This document shows positions 22,301 to 26,160 of a stretch of 26,160 nucleotides of DNA, in pieces. Each line of letters opens with the position of its first letter. Position 1 is the stretch's first letter. Made by a program: the position numbers and the translations under genes. Below the pieces are notes generated by a model. The model saw nothing but the letters and a program-made list of their open reading frames with translations, was not told the DNA's origin and made no database searches. This DNA is from Spirogloea muscicola (lineage: Eukaryota > Streptophyta > Zygnematophyceae > Spirogloeales > Spirogloeaceae), in contig WELB01000377.1 of the NCBI GenBank assembly GCA_009602725.1, positions 1 through 26,160 on the forward strand, read 5' to 3'.

Positions 22301-23836
22301 CACACTTTCCTCTTGAAGTTGATCTTGCACAGCACAGGTCGCATGTATAAGTGATAGCTGTAGTGCGCTGTACGGATTGTTTACATATAAGCCAATCATC
22401 TGTGCTCTTTTCTCATGGAAATTTTACTGTCAACAGCTACGGGGCTTCAGAAGGGGAATTCTAAATATAGCTCTCAAACCAGACATGCTGAGGACCGCAG
22501 TGCGAGGAGGGGCCCATGGCACATGTCGCATTCAGCTAGATCGGTCAGTGGGTACTGAAGAGGTATGTCTCAGAATGTGCTGACACCTCATGCATAGGTA
22601 GTGATAGTTGGCGCACTGTCAAGTTTGCTGAGATCTTGCTAGATGCATAATTGGAGAAGATTGGAGGAAGTGTAGGAGACCATCTCGGATGTTTTGCCCA
22701 CGTATCGCCAACCAGTCTCTTGTGAAGCAGCAAATGAGTCAAAGTGACGAGGATAGCGTCCTTGAATAACTGAGGACTCGGAAGGTCCACATGGGGCTAT
22801 TGCGAGCCTTGCACATGCTGTATGCAACAAAAGCCATAAATAAGCTCTTGTGCAGGTCTACTTGGAGGGCTACCTTCAGGCAACACTAGATGCACTCTTC
22901 AAGCAAGAGTACTTACGGGTCAAGTTTGACAACGACCAGGTCCTGTGCCAGTCATGATGCCTTAGCCATAATTACTCTCATGCGCTATTGCACTGTAAGG
23001 GTATTAGCCTGTACAAGATCACAGCATCTATTTCCTTATTATGGCTACTCTGAGAAGCAAGGATAGTCAGGTGGCTGTCCAGCAGATCTGGAGGGGGAGG
23101 GGGAGCACATTCTCTCAGTGCTCAACCCATAAGCTGTGCCTGTTTGCAGGTCGTCGTGAAGAATTTGCCGCCTAATAGTACTCTGAAGGATGAAATTGTT
23201 GCTTCCGTGCGGCACTTTCTGGTTGGCGAGGGCCTTCTTTCCGGAGAGACCTCGCAAGCTGCTGCACTATCACTCAGGAGGCTGCATGGGGAGCAGGTGA
23301 ACAGCAAGCAGCTGGCAAGCTTGCCCAGCAGCCACATACTGTGCGGCCCAGCTAAACACTCCTCCGTGCAGTCCTGCTTTGCACCGCAGGTTGGTTGTAG
23401 TGTCCAACACCTCCTCAATCGTCTCATTTCTGCGGAGTCATTCTAGACATTGAAAATCTCCAATTGATGACTGCAGGATAGACAAATGTGGCCTGCTATG
23501 AAAGCCCTCTGTGAGCAGCTGGCAGTCATCATTGTGGTGCGGTCCATGCGAAGGCGAGCCCTGAAACTGCTGCCAAGGAAGGCAAAGAAACAGCTAGGCT
23601 TTGATGACAAGCCTACACGGAAGAATGAAGAAGACGAGGAACAAGCCGAGTTAAGAAGCATGGAAAAGAGAGGGAAGGAGAAGAGTGGCAAATGGCGAGG
23701 ACTGAGGCCAGCTCTCATCCATCTCGTCTTCTCAAGTTCACTAGCATACTTGGATGGCCGCGTCTGCCGACGCATTCCATACCCCTTTGTGCGTCGTGTA
23801 ATTAGCAGCTTCTTGTTGAGTTTTGTTAATACATGA
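3721..23836 (+). CDS. VPS13-like bridge lipid-transfer protein, about 41 exons
   Basis: This spliced gene encodes a VPS13/BLTP-family protein of roughly 3,500 residues. The family forms rod-like hydrophobic grooves that move phospholipids in bulk at membrane contact sites. What I see, in order, is an N-terminal chorein_N domain, groove repeats, the SHR-BD/VAB region with its (L)VNxxxxxLxVxQ and YVWDDLTLPRKL motifs, then the VPS13 C-terminal domain ending in IPYPFVRRVISSFLLSF, the ending typical of plant VPS13M proteins. There is no C-terminal PH domain, as in plant members. I chose ATG 3721 because chorein_N starts at the very N-terminus in this family. The stop is TGA 23834-23836. Exon positions are given in the segment entries that follow. 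Phases agree at most junctions; 10657-11361 is unresolved. One exon (7137-8183) is interrupted by an antisense retrotransposon, so function depends on splicing it out. Confidence 0.9.
4482..5988 (+). CDS. VPS13-like gene exon 3: N-terminal groove repeats
   Basis: This is the longest exon, 502 codons without a stop. The acceptor GAGCAGCGCAG|G is the only one upstream that restores the frame left by exon 2 without a stop. The residues match the VPS13 N-terminal block: a beta-rich stretch around IVEIEILNACIRVPFID that corresponds to the VxIxNVHIRYED region of other members, though diverged, a linker rich in charged residues, the LFLKLEPQLAVALNTEVDE strand pair, and ELWRWCLSRVRDNRQQ...LRRRYTKTYEAWL, which parallels the (L)WWRFA...LRRRYIxLY motif of plant VPS13. 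The end may be 5988 (CAG|GTAGAG, phase 0) or 6049 (GAAG|GTGCAG, phase 1). Confidence 0.82.
5989..6655 (+). other. Intron 3, longest native intron
   Basis: This 667-nt stretch has no ORF that resembles the family and no repeat shared with the flanks. It is read as an intron between exons 3 and 4. A CCCAG at 6345-6350 could be an acceptor of a small missed exon, but I see no VPS13-like reading after it. Confidence 0.55.
6656..8541 (+). CDS. VPS13-like gene exons 4-5, split by a retrotransposon
   Basis: Exon 4 starts at 6656 after GATGCGCAG in phase 0 (or at 6663 if exon 3 ends at 6049). It encodes beta-rich repeats with PYLVCSLAFQQNG, VQILMGALEVNAIPQ and LQLLVDIDCPRFVLST. A GTGAGC donor follows at 7137. 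Exon 5 resumes at about 8181 or 8184 with GRVSSLLIVNAGHWTLHS, equivalent to the STKLLLDLGNLxIRS strand of plant homologues, and ends at 8541 in CAG|GTACTT, phase 2. Between them lies an antisense retrotransposon flanked by CTGGAGAA. Without the insert the frame runs straight on from exon 4 through GELKRIDRAIPGKTGE to GRVSSLL, so the two look like one former exon. Without splicing the sense frame hits TGA at 7193-7195. Confidence 0.8.
7176..7183 (+). repeat. Target-site duplication, left copy (CTGGAGAA)
   Basis: Eight bases identical to 8175-8182. In the VPS13 frame the copy reads ACT GGA GAA, and the other reads TCT GGA GAA, so both keep the same codon phase. Confidence 0.72.
7184..8174 (-). 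mobile_element. 5'-truncated non-LTR retrotransposon inserted in the VPS13-like gene
   Basis: This 991-bp antisense insert carries the C-terminal part of a non-LTR retrotransposon polyprotein and its 3' UTR. It lies between two CTGGAGAA copies (7176-7183 and 8175-8182), read as a target-site duplication. The similarity to the copy at 1874-3340 also fades at about 8175, independently of the duplication. Truncation at the 5' end of the element is what target-primed reverse transcription usually leaves. No poly(A) tail is seen; the 3' UTR instead holds a short stem, GGCTG...CAGCC (7206-7230), like the hairpins elsewhere in the window. The host frame is sense, so the element is antisense to the gene. 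Confidence 0.82.
7279..8174 (-). CDS. Retrotransposon ORF C-terminus: zinc knuckle and restriction-like endonuclease
   Basis: About 298 codons without stop or frameshift (the open frame runs on to 8238 by chance into host sequence). After a conserved helix region LLSVSSLGASEWLRALPLH comes a zinc knuckle QCECG...DHMLRC, spacing C-x-C-x12-H-x3-C. Then follows the endonuclease fold: RTRRVDLVGVPLGGGKRLLM, with D in RRVD and D in LLMDVVLTD, then AERKKLHKY supplying the lysine, and FYPLAMDIHGCYGGRW. That is the PD-(D/E)XK-like arrangement of early-branching non-LTR elements (R2/R4/CRE-like). The tail ends SSDFLLLTRGY. It would nick target DNA for reverse transcription; without its reverse transcriptase this copy cannot move itself. 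Confidence 0.78.
8175..8182 (+). repeat. Target-site duplication, right copy (CTGGAGAA)
   Basis: Second copy, directly followed by VPS13 coding sequence GGG AGG GTC. The AG at 8179-8180 inside this copy, or the AG at 8182-8183 on its edge, would serve as the acceptor that splices the element out. Confidence 0.72.
8728..10159 (+). CDS. VPS13-like gene exons 6-7: groove repeats
   Basis: Exon 6 (8728-8842) follows TTGCTGCAG and reads EISAMLLNVSNHVSAAIKAE, then VPTVQLHVTPEEAAVVTR, the 'phi-x-phi-x-phi-(S/T)-x-(E/D)' strand-plus-helix pattern seen repeatedly in VPS13 grooves. Its donor AGG|GTCAGA is weak but is the one in phase 0 that joins exon 7. Exon 7 (9128-10159) follows CTCTGCAG, is 344 codons, starts IANLLMGASKS and ends GKFQGLSVTIQ|GTATGT, phase 0. 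It contains a long polar serine-rich linker around 9340-9480 and beta strands such as YFLHLQLVLGSLQVTLDNL. Confidence 0.82.
10396..11819 (+). CDS. VPS13-like gene exons 8-11, borders partly unresolved
   Basis: Exon 8 starts at 10396 after GCTCAG in phase 0: DGLVVLDPLAMVELLHLPE. Its end is uncertain (10626, 10656 or 10687). From 10898 to 11257 two overlapping forward frames both look protein-like: one with KISAPSSVCLPVPPAGLLLQ, the other with NRMSLERLSIHGLQAHSL and ALQYMWGGLVDQEHV. I cannot join them with consistent phases. A likely exon at 11362-11443 reads GQTKEMVMMLSQACLVMHAD and ends A|GTAAGG in phase 1, which fits exon 11 (11539-11819), ending in EIVVTTSEFE. The stretch could hold small introns, a non-canonical site or a frameshift. 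Confidence 0.55.
12054..13422 (+). CDS. VPS13-like gene exons 12-14
   Basis: Exon 12 (12054-12204) begins LLVNLIAPLLALLSTSSKK after CTCTTCAG. It ends in GATG followed by GCAAGT, a GC donor; the only nearby GT gives the wrong phase. Exon 13 (12311-12498) continues SVIAIYDCNACQYFAVED. Exon 14 (12674-13422) follows GCCTTCAG and reads VKYVGSRRDWFFLESL, then a polar linker, then QFDGPLMFTLLYEPRGD and LMVLEYFDSRCSHW. The last block matches the family motif (L)xVEYYNxxxxxWEPLIEPW, split by a TG|GTGAGC donor so that the tryptophan codon is completed by exon 15. Confidence 0.82.
12205..12310 (+). other. GC-AG intron
   Basis: Starts GCAAGT and ends TGTGCAG. Phase 1 on both sides gives D-G-S-V-I-A-I-Y. 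The nearest GT, four bases on, leaves phase 2 and breaks the frame of exon 13. Confidence 0.7.
13674..15134 (+). CDS. VPS13-like gene exons 15-20
   Basis: Exon 15 (13674-13851, or ending 13823 at GTGAGC) has no long open frame of its own but clearly codes: W-ESVIKPVSLDLSIIIRTD continues the WEPLIxPW motif of the family. Exon 16 (14003-14113) reads VDALLSEPILDMGLF. Exon 17 (14377-14480) gives VKNNTATKLCCSFDTDDTQ, the family pattern 'V-x-N-x-T-G-x-x-L' where the SHR-BD region begins, followed by the RPHDASPFLI strand. Exons 18 (14522-14555), 19 (14806-14896) and 20 (15079-15134) are small; the last reads DNEGFSPGPYIVLDVSKPA. Exon 18 is the least sure; the phases of 17-18-19-20 are mutually consistent. 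Confidence 0.74.
15285..17523 (+). CDS. VPS13-like gene exons 21-25: SHR-BD/VAB region, first half
   Basis: Exons are 15285-15531, 15753-16127, 16292-16644, 16706-17100 and 17217-17523; all five junctions agree in phase (1, 1, 0, 2, 0). Exon 21 shows LTLSLSPLLTIRNLTGVPLE, exon 23 an amphipathic strand series, exon 24 VIIKSKHTLRNSSQMSLLC and the closing GTPVFNLKPGSSLSWLPR, and exon 25 APRHVIVNQCPESLLVCQDG. These 'phi-x-N-x-(S/T)-x-x-x-L' repeats are the hallmark of the VPS13 adaptor-binding (VAB/SHR-BD) domain, which in other species binds organelle-specific adaptors. The partner in this alga cannot be inferred. At exon 25 a second acceptor at 17196-17197 leads to a stop, which decides for 17217. 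Confidence 0.87.
17695..20095 (+). CDS. VPS13-like gene exons 26-31: SHR-BD second half and following strands
   Basis: Exons are 17695-17911, 18140-18279, 18443-18539, 18800 to about 19140, 19446-19580 and 19928-20095. Diagnostic pieces are NWDWSGPLHVASLGNFSFRI, then VPYRIENELPDSISFHQK (family: LPYRIEN...YYQK), then GYVWDDLTLPRKLSISLPG (family: YAWDEPTLPHKL), VPFLYARVENLAVILDIT, and the strand RMDIDAKWTGAPQIVIFRP that corresponds to the (IQ)IDNQLP...P block. Exon 28 ends in CTG followed by GCAAGT, a second GC donor fixed by phase. Exon 29 can end at 19134 or 19140; both are phase 0. Confidence 0.88.
18540..18799 (+). other. GC-AG intron
   Basis: Starts GCAAGT and ends TTGCCAG. Phase 1 on both sides gives ISLP-G-TTLQDEE. 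The GT four bases on is out of phase. Confidence 0.68.
20096..20475 (+). other. Intron 31, no feature seen
   Basis: A 380-nt intron inside the C-terminal part. The family pattern joins LLIQ directly to TLELNID across it, so no missing exon is expected. Confidence 0.65.
20476..23836 (+). CDS. VPS13-like gene exons 32-41: VPS13 C-terminal domain
   Basis: Exons are 20476-20607, 20884-20973, 21205-21311, 21513-21658, 21885-21967, 22194-22289, 22437-22562, 22856-22939, 23150-23296 and 23477-23836. Every junction agrees in phase. The protein reads TLELNIDGDTVMRLVPFSR, HYSW-YGMRAVYLARGSELL, SLFDDSAASSIDAFFDPAN, GREGKYGTTRYLGDF, VLRGAEAAGVDGL, RRGILNIALKPDMLRTAV, VYLEGYLQATLDALFKQEYL and VVVKNLPPNSTLKDEI. 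This follows the plant VPS13 C-terminus block for block. The last exon is basic and charged before the final SLAYLDGRVCRRIPYPFVRR helix and stops at TGA. In the family this end sits at the acceptor membrane with an amphipathic ATG2_C-like helix. Confidence 0.92.
20654..20676 (+). repeat. CT microsatellite in an intron
   Basis: A run of CT dinucleotides broken once by an A, within the intron between exons 32 and 33 of the VPS13-like gene. Confidence 0.75.
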
Positions 23837-24340
23837 ATTGCAATTTCTAGACGACCTCATTGTTCTTTCATTGGTTTAGTTAGCAAGCGTGACTTGTGCA
23901 TACTTAGTGATGGCTACTCTGTAAGAAAAAGGCCTTGCCTCTTCTTCAGGTTGAGGCAGCTCATTGCCTTATGACAGTTTTCGACAGGAAAATTAACAGC
24001 TCCATTGCTGCTATTCTCAAAGTCGATCAGGGCTCCAGAGCAGCAGCTTTGAAAGTCCTGTGCAGTAAAAGAGGCAGACCGTGGGCCCCCGTTTCCTTTT
24101 GAACAGGATGTGGGGATTGCAACGATGTTGTGCAAAAGTTTCATAGCAAACGTTTCATAGCATGGCTTGTCATGAGTGTACAGGACTTGCCAATCCTGAG
24201 CGTCTGCTCATCTTGGGCTACTGCAGAAGAAGTCCACCCGTACGAGCTGTTGTACCCTACCACCTCGCCACTTTTGGGAGCGCGTACAAGTAATTATGGG
24301 GTAAATGGGTCTCCAGAGGACGAAAAAATACTCTTCTAGA
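23837..24340 (+). other. 3' flank of the VPS13-like gene
   Basis: About 500 nt without a recognisable gene. The first part should be the 3' UTR. A 69-codon open frame at 24130-24339 has no family likeness and is treated as chance. Confidence 0.6.
23920..23924 (+). terminator. Putative poly(A) signal TGTAA
   Basis: TGTAA lies 84 nt past the stop codon. This pentamer is the usual polyadenylation signal in chlorophyte algae, about 10-20 nt upstream of the cleavage site. Position fits; the motif is short and could occur by chance. Confidence 0.5.
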
Positions 24341-24521
24341 AGGGGCTGAGAGGGCAGCCCAACGAGAAAGCAACAGACTTGAAGAAGTGGAGGCTGTGCA
24401 TGGCCAGAACAATGGACACAACGGAAAAGTGCTCAAGTGCACACGAGGAGATGTATGCGAAAGAATGGGGAGGCAAAGCTGAGCTCATGGAAAGAGAGAA
24501 GTGCGCGCCCATAAAGAAGAG

Positions 24522-24538
24522 GGCTAGCAAAGCCAGCC
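24522..24538 (+). repeat. Hairpin core GGCTAGC-AAA-GCCAGCC
   Basis: Same core with one mismatch in the stem, again followed by CAAAAAGATGGACAATGG and preceded by GCGCCCATAAAGAAGAG. Confidence 0.65.
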
Positions 24539-24642
24539 CAAAAAGATGGACAATGGAAAGGCCACGGGTGGTGGACAGAGGCCACAGGAACATAAACAAT
24601 TGGGCGAGCACCACCAAGCAGACGAGGTTCATCAGATAGAAG

Positions 24643-24851
24643 AGAAAGTGCTCACCCATTGAGGATAGGGGCTGGAAAAGCCAGCCCAAAAAAGAATGAA
24701 CAGAGTACGAGAAGGGGGCCAGGGGAAGCGCTAAGAAAAACAAGCACACAAAGAAACAAAGCAGCTACGAATCACTCAGTAACCGCTGCTAAGCAGCCGC
24801 AGGTCAGAGATGCTAGGCTCCTGGAAGTGGGTCCCCTGGCCAGAGCCAAGG
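24643..24851 (+). repeat. 210-bp direct repeat, copy 1
   Basis: Very similar to 25531-25752 along its whole length: starts at the AGAAAGTGCTCACCCATTGAG stretch, contains a hairpin core, GAGAAGGGGGCCAG, GCTAAGCAGCCGCA and ends CCTGGAAGTGGGTCCCCTGG-x-CAGAGCCA. It does not begin TG or end CA, so an LTR is not clearly supported. Confidence 0.78.
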
Positions 24852-24863
24852 TGTCCTCCCTTC

Positions 24864-24920
24864 TGTATTGGCTTGAATTGGCCTCGCTTCAATTTCATGC
24901 GCACTGCGCGCCTTCTCTCT
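24864..24920 (+). repeat. 60-bp dispersed box, copy F
   Basis: Forward copy with TGTATTGGCTTGAATTGGCC, CATGCGCACTGCGCGCC and TTCTCTCT. It follows the first 210-bp direct repeat by 12 nt and ends in the palindrome CTCTTCTAGAAGAG (24917-24930). Confidence 0.72.
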
Positions 24921-25004
24921 TCTAGAAGAGAAGAGCAGCCTGTGCTAAGAAGCACCCAACCGGACTGACAGCAAGATAGAGGAGCTCGCCCGTAGAAAAG
25001 AGGA

Positions 25005-25020
25005 GCTGGCAGAAGCCAGC
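25005..25020 (+). repeat. Hairpin core GCTGGC-AGAA-GCCAGC
   Basis: Six-base stem; upstream GAGCTCGCCCGTAGAAAAGAG corresponds to the shared upstream part, but the downstream part has diverged to an A-run without the GGACAA motif. Confidence 0.6.
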
Positions 25021-25188
25021 CAAAAAAACGAAAGAGCCACAACAGGCAACGAAAGAGCGGCTTCTGCGCTGTTACCTTACCATCCCCAAGCACTGGGCTC
25101 CGCTTTGTGTAGCCCTAGTCCATGCACTAGTCTTTGCCTGACCAGTAGAACAGCGAGCTCGGGCTCTCCCTGTAATGCAAACAGAGCC

Positions 25189-25530
25189 ATGTGGCTTAAC
25201 CAATGTGGCTCGCTTATGTCGGCGTATGGTGACCCACACGCAGAGCTGCGCGCCCGCGATGAGCTGGATGCTCTCCGCATGAGGGGCGAGGGAAGCGAGG
25301 GCTTTGAGCCCTACGTGCGGCGATTCCGGCTGCTGCTGTCCAAGCTATGCAGCGAGCCGATGAAGCCAATCGACCAATGCCAGCGATTTAAGGCTGGACT
25401 GACTGCCTTCTCGATTTCGCAATTGGGTCGCGGTGGATTCCGCAACGGCACAACCGGTCACGGACTTCACCAAGATGGTGGAGCACGCCCGCAAGGTGCT
25501 CAGCACGCCGGACATTGCCGGTCCGAGCAA
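25189..25530 (+). pseudogene. LTR-retrotransposon Gag-like remnant, frameshifted
   Basis: The forward strand reads YGDPHAELRARDELDALRMR, GFEPYVRRFRLLLSKLCSEP and CQRFKAGL, the pattern of the retrotransposon Gag domain (aromatic-x-x-x-F-x-x-L ... F-x-x-G-L). At about 25400 the frame shifts; the continuation LPSRFRNWVAVDSATAQPV and TDFTKMVEHARKVLS is in another frame. The Gag text then runs directly into a 210-bp repeat at 25531, so the element is also truncated. No protease or polymerase is present. Confidence 0.62.
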
Positions 25531-25752
25531 AGAGAAAGGGCTCGCCCATTGAGGATAGGGGCTGGACAAGCCAGCCCAAAAAAGAATGAACAAGGAACGA
25601 GAAGGGGGCCAGAGGAAGCCAGAGGAAGCGCTAAGAAACCAAAGCACACAAAGAAAGAAAGCAGCTACAAATTACTCAGTAACCCCTGCTAAGCAGCCGC
25701 AAATCAGAGAGGCTAGGGTCCTGGAAGTGGGTCCCCTGGACAGAGCCAGAGG
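25531..25752 (+). repeat. 210-bp direct repeat, copy 2
   Basis: Second copy. It differs from the first by scattered substitutions and one added segment, an extra GAAGCCAGAG near 25616. It starts exactly where the Gag-like remnant stops making sense and ends near the start of another retrotransposon fragment. Confidence 0.78.
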
Positions 25753-25810
25753 CAGCAGCGAGGGCTCTCCCGGCACGAAGGTGCAGCGCACGGGCCATGG
25801 AGCAAGCGCC

Positions 25811-26160
25811 CCCTGCTGCTTCCCCTTCCAAGCGGATCTGAGGAGCATCCGCGACTCAGCCATCAGCTCTTTCCCCTCTCTCCAACCCCTACTCACGCCA
25901 TTCTCCACCCTCGCCCAAGCTTCTGATAGAGGGGCACAATCCAGACTGGTTACGGCAGTGGAAGACGAACGCCGCAGAAGGTTGAGGAGGCTGCCAGAGA
26001 TTCAGAACAATCCGAGGAGCTTGGCAAGACTCACTTCTCTGGCCACACCTGGTGCCACTGACTGGATCACCTCTCCCCCCGTCGCCAACGCCTTCAGCAT
26101 CAGCTCCGAGGCCTTTCGGACATCGCTTCAACTCTTCCTCGGCCTCCCACCTAATTGCCT
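25811..26160 (+). pseudogene. Retrotransposon fragment running off the window end
   Basis: The forward frame is open without stop to the window edge. It reads LRSIRDSAISSFP, EDERRRRLRRLPE, then ARLTSLATPGATDWITSPP and FRTSLQLFLGLPPNCL. This aligns with ARLLSVSSLGASEWLRALPL and CDAMRRRLGLPSLCL just ahead of the zinc knuckle in the 7279-8174 copy. The knuckle and endonuclease would lie beyond 26160, so whether this copy is intact cannot be told here. It is a divergent member. Confidence 0.62.

Noticed and set aside
24130-24339. 69-codon forward open frame after the gene
   Set aside because: No family likeness, no clear initiation context and it lies beyond the putative poly(A) signal.
24917-24930. 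Perfect palindrome CTCTTCTAGAAGAG
   Set aside because: Short and present at only one of the box copies, so probably accidental.
1-26160. tRNA, rRNA, CRISPR or bacterial operon features
   Set aside because: No cloverleaf, no spaced repeat array and no Shine-Dalgarno-led gene series were seen.

Overview
The window looks like nuclear DNA of a green alga (a chlorophyte; Trebouxiophyceae would fit, but the species cannot be named from this). Three things point that way. One gene is broken into about 41 short exons, most introns ending in TGCAG. Its protein ends in the C-terminal sequence typical of plant-lineage VPS13 proteins. A chlorophyte-style TGTAA poly(A) signal follows the stop codon. Nothing suggests bacterial organisation.

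Layout. Positions 1-3340 are a graveyard of transposon pieces: at least three fragments of one non-LTR retrotransposon family, with its CCHC knuckle, restriction-like endonuclease and C-terminal tail, plus two dispersed repeat motifs. Positions 3341-3720 are GC-rich and hold the promoter or 5' leader of the main gene. Positions 3721-23836 (+) are a single large spliced gene for a VPS13-like bridge lipid-transfer protein of about 3,500 residues. It runs from the chorein_N domain, through beta-rich groove repeats and the SHR-BD/VAB region, to the VPS13 C-terminal domain. Positions 23837-24340 are the 3' flank. Positions 24341-26160 are again transposon debris: hairpin repeats, a 210-bp direct duplication, a frameshifted Gag-like remnant, and another copy of the retrotransposon running off the window end.

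The main discovery is inside the gene. A 991-bp, 5'-truncated, antisense copy of the local non-LTR family (7184-8174) sits between two copies of CTGGAGAA, which look like a target-site duplication. With the element and one duplicate removed (999 nt, a multiple of 3), the flanking VPS13 sequence reads through in one continuous frame. The element therefore appears to have landed inside an exon. A GTGAGC donor 47 nt upstream and AG sites at the downstream duplicate would splice it out in frame. The gene is then either rescued by a newly made intron or broken in this allele.

Most exon borders were set by matching splice phase and by recognising the VPS13 pattern. About 29 junctions agree in phase. 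The stretch 10657-11361 is unresolved and the exon 3/exon 4 junction has two phase-consistent solutions.
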